DNA of 64,000 nt. Origin: CATQGW01 sp965262235 (GTDB lineage Bacteria > Chloroflexota > Dehalococcoidia > Bin125). Positions within the stretch are counted from its first letter, which is position 1, and every line of letters begins with the position of its first letter. The position numbers were made by a program, and so were the translations under genes. Below the pieces are notes generated by a model. It made no database searches. It worked only from the letters and a program-made list of their open reading frames with translations, and was not told the DNA's origin. Below, one piece after another: positions 27,769 through 37,086 of the stretch. Location: contig OZ253504.1 in NCBI GenBank assembly GCA_965262235.1, positions 2,232,001 through 2,296,000 of the forward strand. Direction: 5' to 3'.

Positions 27769-30651
27769 ATGCAGGGTCTGCGCGGCGCTCGAATCGGCGT
27801 CATGCGCGCGGCGCTGCGATACGGTGGAAGCGGCGGGACTTCGGACGGACACATCTTGGCGACTAGCAGCGATCGCGAACGTTCGAAGCAGCGCCGCACG
27901 AGGCGCCGCGCGCTCCTGCGCGGGCGCCGCCAGCGACGCACTCAAGCCGCGCAACCGTCCGGTGCGCGCGGCTGGTTGCTGGCCGGCATCGTCGCGGCGG
28001 GATTGATCGCCTTGGTGATTGGCGTCGCGGCTGCCGCGGCCTACACGATCTACCGCGGATTCGCAGACGATCTCGTCGAGCCCGACGCGATCGTCGACAC
28101 CCAACGCTCGCTCGGCACCAGCCGGATCTTCGACCGCGACGGCGAAGCTGGCGTGCTGCTGTTCGAGTTCGCCGACCCGTTGCTCGGGCTGAGCGACCCG
28201 GTGCGCTTGCACGAGGTCTCGCAGTTCATGATCGACGCCACCGTGGCGACCGAAGACGCCTCGTTCTGGGACAACGAGGGGATCAACCTGCGCGGCCTGA
28301 TGCGCGCGGCCTGGGAGAACTTCGGCACCGGCAGCTCCGATTTCCTCGGCGGCTCAGGCGGCTCATCGATCACGCAGCAGCTGGTCAAGAACGTGCTGGT
28401 CCCGGTCGAGGAGCGCTCGGGCCGGACGGCTGAGCGGGTGCGGGGCAAGATCAAGGAGACGATTCTCGCCGTTGAGCTGACCGGCGAGTTCTCCAAGGAG
28501 CAGATCCTCGAGTGGTACCTGAACAGCATCTTCTACGGGAACTTCTCCTACGGCATCGGCGCGGCCAGCCAGCGCTACTTCGGTAAGCCGCCCGCCGAGC
28601 TGACGCTGCCCGAAGCGGCGCTGCTGGCCGGGCTGCCGCAGGCCCCCTCGCTCTACAACCCGATCGAGCACTTCGAGCGCGCCAAGGGCCGTCAGGCAGA
28701 TGTGCTCGACCTGATGGCCCGCCACGACTACATCACGCAGGACGAAGCGGATGCGGCGAAGCTGGCGCCGCTGCGCTTCGACTCCAAGGAGTTCGAGATC
28801 GTGGCGCCGCACTTCGTGCTCTACGTCCGCGCCGAGCTGCTGGCGCTCTGCGAGCGTGGCCAGATCCCGGTGCCCGACTCGGTCGGAAGCTGCGAGGGGC
28901 TGATGGCGCGCGGCGGCCTGCGCATCACCACCAGCATCGACATGCAGCTCCAGACCCTTGCCGAACGCGAGCTGGAGACCGCCATCGCCGGCTTCGAGGA
29001 GCAGACCGGCGCCCATAACGGCTCGCTCGTCGCGCTCGATCCGGCCAGTGGCGAGATCCGCGCGATGGTCGGCAGCCGTGATTTCTTCGCCGAGGAGCTC
29101 GACGGCCAGGTCAACCTCGCGACCGCCCTGCACTCGCCGGGCTCCTCAATCAAGCCGCTCACCTACTTGTCCGCGTTCCAGCTCGACCCGCGCCGCTGGC
29201 ATCCCGCGACGGTGATCTGGGACGTGCCGACGCGCTGGGAAGAGTTCGACGGCACGGTCTTCGAGCCGACCAACTTCGATGAGCGCTTCCGCGGTCCCGT
29301 GACCGCCCGCAGCGCGCTGGCCAACTCAATGAACATCCCCGCCTTCCGCGTCGCCAGCGAGATCGGCGTGCCCTACCTGCTCGACACGATGCATCAGCTG
29401 GGCATCACCACAATGCACGACGCGTCGAACTATGGCCCCTCGATCACGCTCGGCGGCGGCGACGTATCGCTGCTCGACATGACCTACGCCTACGCCGCTG
29501 TCTCGCGGAACGGCGTGATGGTCGGCCAGCCGACGCTGCGCGAGCTGCCGAGCGGCTATCGCGACCTCGATCCGGTGTCGGTGATCGAGGTGCGCAACGC
29601 GCGCGGTGAGATCGTCTACAGCTACGCCGAACCCGAGCAACGTGCGGTCGCGCGACCGGCGCAGAGCTTCCTGATCACACACATCCTCAGCGACAACAAC
29701 GCGCGCTCGCTGCTCTACGGGCTCAACTCGAACCTCGTGCTGGATCGGCCCGCGGCCGCGAAAACCGGCACGGCCGGCGACCCGGGGCTCAACGACGTGC
29801 GCCGCGACTACTGGACGCTCGGCTACACCCCGCAGCTGGTCGTCGGCGTATGGGTCGGCAACGCCGACAACGAACCGATGACCGGCGGCTCGTCGTCGCA
29901 GACGGCCGGCTTGATCTGGCGCAACGTGATGCTCGCGGCGCACGACGGCCTGGAGGTGCTGAGCTTCGAGGAGCCACCGGGCCTGCATCGTGCCGAGGTC
30001 TACGCGCCTCAGATCCCGCTCGGGCAGGGCGACGGCGAGCTCCGCGGGGCCTGCGACCGCCTCGTCACCGAGGTCTTCATCAGCCACCGCGTCGCGCCGG
30101 CGATCGAGAACGATGTGTGCGTCGAGGCCGAGGTCGACCGTCGCACCTTGCAGGCGGCGACGTCCGAGACGCCGGCCGCATTCAGCGTTGATGGCTACTG
30201 GCTCGAACAGCCGGCCGATCCCGTCACGACAGCGTGGCTGCGCGAACAGCGCGTCGCCTATCTACGTGCGGGAGCGACCAGCGAAGCCGATGCACCCCTG
30301 CGGCTCGATGCTCCGGTCAACGGCACCATGGTCGCGCGCGGGCCGCTGGCGATCATCGGTCGAGCCGCCAGCGGCGAGTTCGAAAGCTGGACCCTGACGG
30401 CGCAGCGGCTCGATTCCGAGGACTCGTCGATCTCGCTGGCCGGCGGCGACAACCCGGTCGAAGCCGGCGTGCTCGCCCGCTGGGACACCACCGACCTCCC
30501 CGCCGGTCTCTACGTGCTCGAACTGACCGTGATCGACCAGTTCCTCGGCACGATCGAATACGCGATTCGAATCGGCCTCCCCCCGCAGGAAGAAGTCCCC
30601 GCCGTCTCGTCCGACGCCAGCGACGAAGCCATCGCAGACGAGCCCAACTAG
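27769..30651 (+). CDS. class A penicillin-binding protein (PBP1a-like)
   Basis: This is a bifunctional peptidoglycan synthase of about 930-960 residues. A basic cytoplasmic N-terminus leads to one membrane anchor (about residues 67-92). The GT51 glycosyltransferase domain has ATVATEDASFWDNEG and GGSSITQQLVKNVLV. The transpeptidase domain has Ser-x-x-Lys in PGSSIKPLTY (about 458), Ser-x-Asn in LANSMN (about 518) and KTG in AAKTGTAGD (about 664). The C-terminal 250 residues resemble beta-sandwich cell-wall-binding folds. The start is uncertain: ATG 27769, ATG 27802 and TTG 27856 are all in frame and none has a good Shine-Dalgarno. Confidence 0.92.
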   Translation: MQGLRGARIGVMRAALRYGGSGGTSDGHILATSSDRERSKQRRTRRRALLRGRRQRRTQAAQPSGARGWLLAGIVAAGLIALVIGVAAAAAYTIYRGFADDLVEPDAIVDTQRSLGTSRIFDRDGEAGVLLFEFADPLLGLSDPVRLHEVSQFMIDATVATEDASFWDNEGINLRGLMRAAWENFGTGSSDFLGGSGGSSITQQLVKNVLVPVEERSGRTAERVRGKIKETILAVELTGEFSKEQILEWYLNSIFYGNFSYGIGAASQRYFGKPPAELTLPEAALLAGLPQAPSLYNPIEHFERAKGRQADVLDLMARHDYITQDEADAAKLAPLRFDSKEFEIVAPHFVLYVRAELLALCERGQIPVPDSVGSCEGLMARGGLRITTSIDMQLQTLAERELETAIAGFEEQTGAHNGSLVALDPASGEIRAMVGSRDFFAEELDGQVNLATALHSPGSSIKPLTYLSAFQLDPRRWHPATVIWDVPTRWEEFDGTVFEPTNFDERFRGPVTARSALANSMNIPAFRVASEIGVPYLLDTMHQLGITTMHDASNYGPSITLGGGDVSLLDMTYAYAAVSRNGVMVGQPTLRELPSGYRDLDPVSVIEVRNARGEIVYSYAEPEQRAVARPAQSFLITHILSDNNARSLLYGLNSNLVLDRPAAAKTGTAGDPGLNDVRRDYWTLGYTPQLVVGVWVGNADNEPMTGGSSSQTAGLIWRNVMLAAHDGLEVLSFEEPPGLHRAEVYAPQIPLGQGDGELRGACDRLVTEVFISHRVAPAIENDVCVEAEVDRRTLQAATSETPAAFSVDGYWLEQPADPVTTAWLREQRVAYLRAGATSEADAPLRLDAPVNGTMVARGPLAIIGRAASGEFESWTLTAQRLDSEDSSISLAGGDNPVEAGVLARWDTTDLPAGLYVLELTVIDQFLGTIEYAIRIGLPPQEEVPAVSSDASDEAIADEPN

Positions 30652-30776
30652 GAACGCCCCGAACAATCCGGATCAGCTCTCCCCCCCCGCTGACCACATT
30701 GAGTGGTCAGCGGAATCCGATTCCCCTCTCCCCCCGCTCGGCGGGGGGAGATGTCACGGAGTGACAGAGGGGGGCC
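30651..30776 (+). repeat. composite GC-rich palindromic repeat at a gene end, copy 1
   Basis: Three modules are joined. The first is a gaacgccccgaacaa leader starting at the stop codon of the preceding gene. The second is a hairpin at 30689-30718 (stem GCTGACCAC, loop ATTGA, stem GTGGTCAGC). The third, at 30723-30776, is a CTCCCCCCGC/GCGGGGGGAG hairpin followed by gtcacggagtgac and a G-run. Related modules recur at 40973-41040, 41159-41231, 41705-41734, 45136-45183, 45234-45287, 61872-61946 and 61995-62066. Confidence 0.75.
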
Positions 30777-30896
30777 TTCCCCCTACCCGACGCCCCCCTT
30801 CGTATGTTCGCGCTGGCTCGAGAGCTGCCACATTGGCTATTCTGCGCCCATTGACCGCCGTGACCGTTCACACCCCGCAGCAGTAAGGAACAGCCA

Positions 30897-32063
30897 ATGC
30901 TCGCCGACACCGTCAAGATTATCGATGTGGATTGCCACATCAGCGAGCCCTACGACGTCTGGACCTCACGGGTCTCGAAGAAGTGGGGCGACATGGTCCC
31001 ACACGTCCGCGACAACCCCGAGACCGGCAACCCAACCTGGATTCTCAACGGAAAGCTGGCCGCTCCCGCCGGCATGATGGCGATGGCCGGCTGGAAAGAG
31101 TGGATGCCCTCGCACCCGCCCAGGCTCGAGGACGCCGACCCCGCCTCCTACGACTCGACGCACCGGCTGCAACGGATGGACGAATACGGCATCTACGCCG
31201 AGATTCTCTACCCCAACGTCGGCGGATTCGGCAACGCCAGCTTCATCTCGCTGGATGAGCCGGAGCTGATGATTGAGTGCGTGCGCGCCTACAACGACTT
31301 CCAGACGGACTGGTGCTCCGCCGACCCCAAGCGGCTCATCCCGATCACCGCGCTGCCCTTCTGGGACCTCGACCTCTGCCGCGCCGAGATCGAGCGCTGC
31401 GCGAAGCTGGGCCACAAGGGCATCCTGATGAACGGGGCCCCCGAGAGGGACGGCCAGGTCCCGCTCGGCCACTCCGACTGGGCCCAAGTCTTCCACGCCG
31501 CCGAGGACCTTGGCATGGCAATCAACTTCCACGTCGGCTCGGGCGGCCTTGACGAGTTGGCTGGCTTCGAAGGCAACGGTCGCCAGGCCAACATCGCCCA
31601 GGGTTCGGTGAAGATGTTCATGGCCAACGTCCGCCAGGTCTGCGAAGTGATCGTCTCCGGCATCTGCCATCGGCACCCCAACCTCAAGATCGTCTCGGTC
31701 GAGGCCGGGATTGGCTGGCTCCCCTTCGTGCTTGAGGCGCTCGACTGGCAGTGGTTCAACAACGGCGCAAACATCGAGCACCCCGAGTACGACCTCAAGC
31801 CCAGCGAATACTTCAAGCGGCAAATCTACGCGCCGTTCTGGTTCGAGAAGGGTTCGGCGCTGGACGCGATCCGGCGCGTCGGCGCGGACAACTTCCTCTA
31901 CGAGACCGACTTCCCGCACCCCACCAGCATGTCGCCGGGACCCGCCTCCGTTGCCCAGGTCCCGAAGGACTTCGTCGAGGACGTCTTTACTCAGCTCTCC
32001 GAGGAAGACGCCCGCAAGGTTCTCCACGACAACGCCGTCAAGGTCTATAACCTCGACGCGTAG
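30897..32063 (+). CDS. amidohydrolase family metal-dependent hydrolase (TIM barrel)
   Basis: This 388-residue protein belongs to the amidohydrolase-2 group (ACMSD/LigW-like). The metal-binding start is DVDCHISEP (residues 9-17). HVGSGG, a GHxHP-like ICHRHPNLKIVSVEAG, and the late Asp/His motif YETDFPHPTS follow. Members act as decarboxylases or hydrolases on aromatic and other carboxylated compounds. An AGGAACAG site lies before the ATG. The spacer on its left is filled by the composite repeat. Specificity is unknown. Confidence 0.88.
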   Translation: MLADTVKIIDVDCHISEPYDVWTSRVSKKWGDMVPHVRDNPETGNPTWILNGKLAAPAGMMAMAGWKEWMPSHPPRLEDADPASYDSTHRLQRMDEYGIYAEILYPNVGGFGNASFISLDEPELMIECVRAYNDFQTDWCSADPKRLIPITALPFWDLDLCRAEIERCAKLGHKGILMNGAPERDGQVPLGHSDWAQVFHAAEDLGMAINFHVGSGGLDELAGFEGNGRQANIAQGSVKMFMANVRQVCEVIVSGICHRHPNLKIVSVEAGIGWLPFVLEALDWQWFNNGANIEHPEYDLKPSEYFKRQIYAPFWFEKGSALDAIRRVGADNFLYETDFPHPTSMSPGPASVAQVPKDFVEDVFTQLSEEDARKVLHDNAVKVYNLDA

Positions 32064-32138
32064 CCTGCCTCCGCCACAGCGTCGCGGCCTCAGCGCCCCG
32101 CCGCTGCCTGCGGCGCCGGACGCTGCGTCAACTGACGG

Positions 32139-33335
32139 CTAACGCGCTCCAAGCACCGCATCGGCGTCGCTGACCGATCCGACGCCGCGGATCGCCGCGA
32201 CGAAATCGGCGACCGACCCCGAGCGCGCTCGGAGTTCCTCGAGCAGCGGGCCGTACGGGCTGGCGGCCCCGAGCTGGGTCGCGTAGCCGCCTCGGAACGC
32301 GAAGAACGCCTGGTTGATCCGCCGGTAGCGCACGCCCGCGACAGCCAGCCTGCCGCGGGTCGACTCCATCAGCACCTCCGCCTCGATAATCTGGCCGTCG
32401 GCGAGCAGCGCGTCGACCTCCAGACGGAGGTTGCGGAGGATTTCGTCGACCGCCTCATCCCGCAGTTCGTCTGCTTCGGAGCGGCCCTTCGAGCCAGTCT
32501 CGGGCCCTGCCGCCTGCGCGCCGATCTCGTCGCCCACGATGTCGGCGACCGTCTCATTGATCGTGCGCAGGTCGTCGGACCGGAAGTAAGCGCGGCCGAG
32601 CGGGTGGAAGATCAAATAGTGATGCACCCACTCGTGCCCCACGAGGCGCAGGGTGTCGCCCCACGTCGGCCGCGGAATGACGAGCGCCGGGTAGGTCGCG
32701 ACCCCGCCGACGCTCTGCACCCAGGCCGACCAGTCGCCGCCGAACTCGACGATCGCCTCGATCTCCCCGAACGTGTGGCGCTGGAGCGTGGGCTCAAGCA
32801 GCACGCTGCGGACGAGCCGGATTTCGGAGCGCGGTGAGACCGCGAGCACCCGCGGCGCGTCGCGCAGCTCGATCTGCACCGGCGGCCAGACGATCGACTG
32901 CCCGCGGAAGAACGGCAGCGCCGTGGCCAGGCCCAGCTCCGCGATCGCGCCTGTCGTCGCGTCCTCAAGGGCGCGTTCGAGGCACTGTGTCGCGACCGGG
33001 TCGCGCAGCAGCCCGCCGCTCTCGAGACGCCGCACCGCCTCGTCCAGATCGCAGCTCGGCGCCCCGTGGATGACCGCGGCGAACAGTTCGAGCCAGTGGT
33101 TCGGCGCGGTCTCGAGCTCCCAGCGGATGAACGTGAAGCGGCTCTCACCGGTTGCGTCGATGATCCGGTCGTCAAGCGGCGAAGCCGCCTGAGCGCGCCC
33201 ACCGAGCTGACCCGATGCGAGCAGGGCGAGCACGGCGATCAGGGCGACCGATGCGGTCACGCCGACGAGCAGCGCCGCCGCCACGCCGCCGCGAGCGAGC
33301 TGCCGGCCACGGCGCTGACCACTGAGTGCGGGCAT
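32139..33335 (-). CDS. predicted membrane-anchored zinc metalloprotease (HExxH)
   Basis: This 398-residue protein has one hydrophobic anchor near residues 15-40 and then an extracytoplasmic domain. Residues around 235 read GHEWVHHYL, an HExxH zinc motif. After 23 further residues comes NETVADIVGDEIG, whose Glu could be the third zinc ligand, as in gluzincin-type peptidases. I do not recognise a specific family; it resembles predicted aminopeptidases (COG4324-like) only in this layout. It is transcribed divergently from the RDD gene across about 60 bases. Confidence 0.7.
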   Translation of the reverse strand: MPALSGQRRGRQLARGGVAAALLVGVTASVALIAVLALLASGQLGGRAQAASPLDDRIIDATGESRFTFIRWELETAPNHWLELFAAVIHGAPSCDLDEAVRRLESGGLLRDPVATQCLERALEDATTGAIAELGLATALPFFRGQSIVWPPVQIELRDAPRVLAVSPRSEIRLVRSVLLEPTLQRHTFGEIEAIVEFGGDWSAWVQSVGGVATYPALVIPRPTWGDTLRLVGHEWVHHYLIFHPLGRAYFRSDDLRTINETVADIVGDEIGAQAAGPETGSKGRSEADELRDEAVDEILRNLRLEVDALLADGQIIEAEVLMESTRGRLAVAGVRYRRINQAFFAFRGGYATQLGAASPYGPLLEELRARSGSVADFVAAIRGVGSVSDADAVLGAR

Positions 33336-33395
33336 GGTTCGATGCTACGCTCGGCCTCAGCCAGGGCGGGCTGACCGATAGCGCCGAGGTGACGT

Positions 33396-33872
33396 GTGGG
33401 GCTCCGCTCCGAGGAGCGCGGGATCGGCTGGGCGCCGGCGCGACGCGAGGCGCGGGTCGTGGCTGCCGCGCTCGACCTGTTCGTCGTCGCCCTGATCGCC
33501 GCACTCTGCGGCTTGGCCGCGCTGGGCGTGATGCTGGCTCAGGTGAATCCGCTGGAGGCCGATCCGACGCTGGGCCAGTGGGCCATCGGCTACGCGATCG
33601 CGGCGCTGTCCATCCCCGCCGGGCCCGCGTACATCTGGCTGGGCACGCGCAGCGGCGGGACGCTCGGCGCGCGCGCGCTCGGTCTCCGCGTCGAGGCGAC
33701 GCCGAGGTCGTCACTGGTCCGCGCGCTGCTCTGGTGGCCCGGGTTGTGGCTCGGGCTGGTCGGCCTCTGGTGGCCCTGGCTCGACCCGGCGGGTCGCGCG
33801 CTGGTCGACCGCGCAACCGGCGCCTGGCTGCTGGAGCGCGTGCGCCCGCATGCCGCGACGCCCGACTCGTGA
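33396..33872 (+). CDS. RDD family membrane protein
   Basis: This is a 158-residue protein with three to four hydrophobic segments. RDD-family hallmarks are the early Arg/Asp segment EARVVAAALDLFVVAL (residues 18-33), the SGGTLGARALGLRV block (about 89-102), and the late DRATGAWLLE. RDD proteins are poorly characterised; some are cation transporters. The GTG at 33396 is the first plausible start; the GAGGTGA upstream is only 3 bases away, which is tight. Its stop overlaps the next gene start as GTGA, so the two are coupled. Confidence 0.82.
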   Translation: MGLRSEERGIGWAPARREARVVAAALDLFVVALIAALCGLAALGVMLAQVNPLEADPTLGQWAIGYAIAALSIPAGPAYIWLGTRSGGTLGARALGLRVEATPRSSLVRALLWWPGLWLGLVGLWWPWLDPAGRALVDRATGAWLLERVRPHAATPDS

Positions 33873-34702
33873 GCCACGCGCGGCCGCCATCGTCGATTCG
33901 ACGCGTGGGCCCGGGCGTGACGCCGCGCCGGCCCTCGCCGGGGCGCCGCGTCGGCGTCGGGCACTGGACGGCGTTCGGGCTCGCGATTGTGACGCTGATC
34001 GTCGCAGCGACGCTCTCCGCCGCCCAGGCCACGCAGCGCCAGACCGCCGAGGCGGTGCTCGCGCGGGTTGCGCAGTCCCTGTTCGAGATCGACGAGGTCG
34101 TGGCGTATTCGTGGGACGATCTGAACGCCGCCGCTGCCGCAGGCGCGCCGCTGACGTCCGCTGCATACCCGCTCGATTTGCAGCTGCAACCGGTCGATCT
34201 GGCCGGCGGACGGCTCGCGCTGGCTGACCTGATCGCGCAGCGTTCCGCGCGGCTGCTCTACGACGGCGGCTTCGATCTGCTGCGCATCGAGCCGCGCGGG
34301 CCGACCGACTTCTTCTCACGCGCCTCCGCGTTCTCCGGAACCGTCGGCCGCCTCACGTCCGGCGGACGCACCCTGGCCGTGATCGCATTGATCGTCTCGC
34401 TCTGCGCGTTCTTCCCGCTGGCGCTGGGGTCGCTGGCACAGGCGCGTGGGTCGATGCGGCTGGCTCAGCCCGGGATCGCGATCGGCGTCGGCGGATTGAT
34501 CGCGTTCGTCTTCGGCGCGGTCGTCGCGAGCCGCTTCGAGGGACTGGCGAGCGCCGCGACCGACCCGCTGCTCGTCGAGCTCTATGCGATCGCCGCAGAC
34601 CTGATGACGCTGCTGATGCGCAACGGCGGGATCATCGCGATTCTGGGCGCGGCGCTGCTCGCGCTCGCCGTGCTCGGCGCCGAGCTGGAGCGTCGCGTCT
34701 AG
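33869..34702 (+). CDS. membrane protein of unknown function
   Basis: This is a 277-residue protein. A basic, Pro-rich 30-residue N-terminus leads to one membrane helix (about 35-55). An extracytoplasmic domain of about 115 residues follows, and then three further hydrophobic segments at about 165-185, 205-230 and 250-272. I do not recognise a family. The GTG at 33869 overlaps the RDD gene stop by 4 bases, so the products may act together. The reading frame is open well upstream, but that part is out of frame with the RDD gene and shows no homology. Confidence 0.72.
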   Translation: MSHARPPSSIRRVGPGVTPRRPSPGRRVGVGHWTAFGLAIVTLIVAATLSAAQATQRQTAEAVLARVAQSLFEIDEVVAYSWDDLNAAAAAGAPLTSAAYPLDLQLQPVDLAGGRLALADLIAQRSARLLYDGGFDLLRIEPRGPTDFFSRASAFSGTVGRLTSGGRTLAVIALIVSLCAFFPLALGSLAQARGSMRLAQPGIAIGVGGLIAFVFGAVVASRFEGLASAATDPLLVELYAIAADLMTLLMRNGGIIAILGAALLALAVLGAELERRV

Positions 34703-34724
34703 TCCCGCTCGCCCGATCCGTCGC

Positions 34725-37052
34725 TCAGTCGGTGCCGGCTGCCGCGCGTGCGGCGACTACCGCCTCGCTCTCGGCCGCTGCCTCGTCGAGCGGGCCGCTG
34801 ACATCGATCGCGACACGATGCAGTTCACCGCTGAACGCGAACGGCCCGCCGTATTCCGGCGAGATGCTCGTCGGGTTTCGGCCCAGGTCGAGGCCGTACG
34901 ACGAGATCCACTCAGCGAAGTGGGCGATCGTCGCGCCGCCCGCCAACGCAGCGCCGTCCAGGGAGAACCGCAGGTGTCCAGCGCCCGAGCTCACACGCTC
35001 CAGGTGAACGCCCAACACATGCCGCCCCGACGGCAGTTCGTCGGATCGCACGAACTGATGCTCGCCGAAGAAGTTGACGTCGTAGACCAGACGGTTGTCC
35101 ACGATGTAGGCGACCTGGCCGCACTTCTGGTTCCCCACCGCGAGCAGCGCACCCTGATCGGTCTCCGCAGCCCGCGTGAGATCGAACAGCATGTCCCACG
35201 AACGGGCGCCGAGCCGCGGGTGCGAATCAGGAGTCAGGTGATCGATCGGAGGGATATACACGTACGACCTGCGCGACCCTCCGGGCGTGCCCTTCCGCTC
35301 CGTGGGGAAGAACATTTCGAGGCCGCGATCGTCGAGCGGGTAGACCCCATAGCGCTTCGCCTCCACGTCGAACAGCTCGATCATCTCCCGCAGCTTGGCC
35401 GGGTTTCGCTGCGCGAGGTCACGGCACTCGGAGAAGTCCGTGTCCAGGTGGTACAGCTCCCACTCCGAGTCCGGGAACGTCCGGTCGGAATTGAACCCGT
35501 GATAGGTGACGGCCTTCCAACCCTCGTGATAGATACCGCGTGATCCCAACATCTCGAAGTACTGCGTGGTGTGGTTCGTCGCCGCGTTCGCCGATTCGAT
35601 CGACGCGCGCATGCTCATTCCGTGCAGCGGCATCTGCTCAACGCCCTTCATCGTCGCAGGCGCCTCCACCCCGACCAGGTCGAGCAACGTCGGTGTGATG
35701 TCGACCGCGTGATGGAACTGCGAGCGCAGGCTTCCATGCTCCGCTGCGGGGATGCCGGCGGGCCAGTGGATGATCAGCGGGTCCCGAATACCACCGCCGT
35801 GCGTGGTCCCTTTGTACCGTTTGTTCGGCGTGTTGCCGGCCATCGACCAGCCCCACGGATAGTTGCTGTTCGATCGAATCGTGCCAATATCGTCGAGCCG
35901 CTTGACCGCCTCGCTCACGTCCTCGTCAAAGCCGTTATAGAAACGGTTGTTGTCGAACTGTCCCGTCGCCTGGCCCTCCCGGCTCGCGCCGTTGTCGCTC
36001 ACCAGCACGAAGATCGTGTTGTCGAGCCGGCCGCTCTCGTCAAGGAAGTCGATGAACCGTCCGATCTGTTCGTCGGTGTACTCCAGGAATGCCGCGAACG
36101 CCTCTTGCAGCCTGGCCGCGAAGGCGCGCTCGTCGTCGGACAACTCGTCCCACGGCTCCACACCCGGGTTGCGCGGCGCGAGCTCGGTCTCCGCCGGGAT
36201 CACCCCGGTCTCGAGCTGACGTTGATGCACCCGTTCGCGCACGACGTCCCAGCCCTCGTCAAACTTCCCGCGCCAGCGCAGCAGATACTCGTCCGGCGCC
36301 TGGTGCGGCGCATGCGTCGCGCCGAACGCGACATAGCTGAAGATCGGACGTTCCGGCACCAGCGAGATCGAGTTGCGCATCATCAGGATCGCCTGGTCGA
36401 CGATGTCGGACGACAGGTGGTAGCCGTCCTCGGGCGTCGTCGGCGGATCGATGAACTGGTTGTCGCGACAGAGTTCGGGATGGAACTGATCGGTCTCGCC
36501 CAGCAGGAAGCCGTAGTACCGATCGAACCCGCGGCCGAGCGGCCAATGCGTGAACGGCCCCGCCGGCGACGAGTCCCGCACCGGGGTGAGGTGCCACTTC
36601 CCCGCCGCCAGCGTCGAGAAGCCCGCCCGCTGCAGGATCTCTGCGATCGTCGCGGCCTGCGGCGTCACCGCTCCGGTCATGTGCGGATAGCCGCTGTCCC
36701 AATGAGCGATCCCGCGCATGCCCACCGAGTGATGGTTGCGTCCCGTCAACAGCGAGGCCCGCGTCGGCGAGCACAGCGCCGTGGTGTAAAACGAGTTGAA
36801 TCGCAGCCCGCCCGCCGCCAGCCGGTCCATGTTCGGCGTGGGGACCTCGCCGCCGTAGCACGACAGATGCGCAAACCCCGTGTCGTCGAGCACCATGACC
36901 ACGACATCCGGCGTGCCAGCCGGCGCCGCAGGGGGATCTGGCCAGTGCGGCTCAGATTCGGCCTCAGTCCTGCCGATTCTGCCGCGCCATTCCGGCGGCG
37001 GCGTGTACAGCGGCCTACTCTCGCTTGCCGAGTCGAGTTCGTCCGAGTCCAT
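34725..37052 (-). CDS. arylsulfatase (sulfatase family)
   Basis: This 775-residue sulfatase hydrolyses sulfate esters. The formylglycine signature is CSPTRASLLTGRN, with Cys near residue 93. Metal ligands are VLDDTGFAHLS at the N-terminus and VLVSDNGASREG in the middle; Lys/His elements lie in AAGKWHLTPV and TTHGGGIRDPL. The length and C-terminal extension fit the long sulfatase subclass. I see no Tat or Sec signal peptide; the first 45 residues are hydrophilic, so the enzyme is predicted to be cytoplasmic. It lies 34 bases after the last permease gene and is probably the final gene of that importer operon. Confidence 0.92.
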   Translation of the reverse strand: MDSDELDSASESRPLYTPPPEWRGRIGRTEAESEPHWPDPPAAPAGTPDVVVMVLDDTGFAHLSCYGGEVPTPNMDRLAAGGLRFNSFYTTALCSPTRASLLTGRNHHSVGMRGIAHWDSGYPHMTGAVTPQAATIAEILQRAGFSTLAAGKWHLTPVRDSSPAGPFTHWPLGRGFDRYYGFLLGETDQFHPELCRDNQFIDPPTTPEDGYHLSSDIVDQAILMMRNSISLVPERPIFSYVAFGATHAPHQAPDEYLLRWRGKFDEGWDVVRERVHQRQLETGVIPAETELAPRNPGVEPWDELSDDERAFAARLQEAFAAFLEYTDEQIGRFIDFLDESGRLDNTIFVLVSDNGASREGQATGQFDNNRFYNGFDEDVSEAVKRLDDIGTIRSNSNYPWGWSMAGNTPNKRYKGTTHGGGIRDPLIIHWPAGIPAAEHGSLRSQFHHAVDITPTLLDLVGVEAPATMKGVEQMPLHGMSMRASIESANAATNHTTQYFEMLGSRGIYHEGWKAVTYHGFNSDRTFPDSEWELYHLDTDFSECRDLAQRNPAKLREMIELFDVEAKRYGVYPLDDRGLEMFFPTERKGTPGGSRRSYVYIPPIDHLTPDSHPRLGARSWDMLFDLTRAAETDQGALLAVGNQKCGQVAYIVDNRLVYDVNFFGEHQFVRSDELPSGRHVLGVHLERVSSGAGHLRFSLDGAALAGGATIAHFAEWISSYGLDLGRNPTSISPEYGGPFAFSGELHRVAIDVSGPLDEAAAESEAVVAARAAAGTD

Positions 37053-37086
37053 GTGTCACCGGCTTCTTCCTCTTGAGGGGCGCTCG

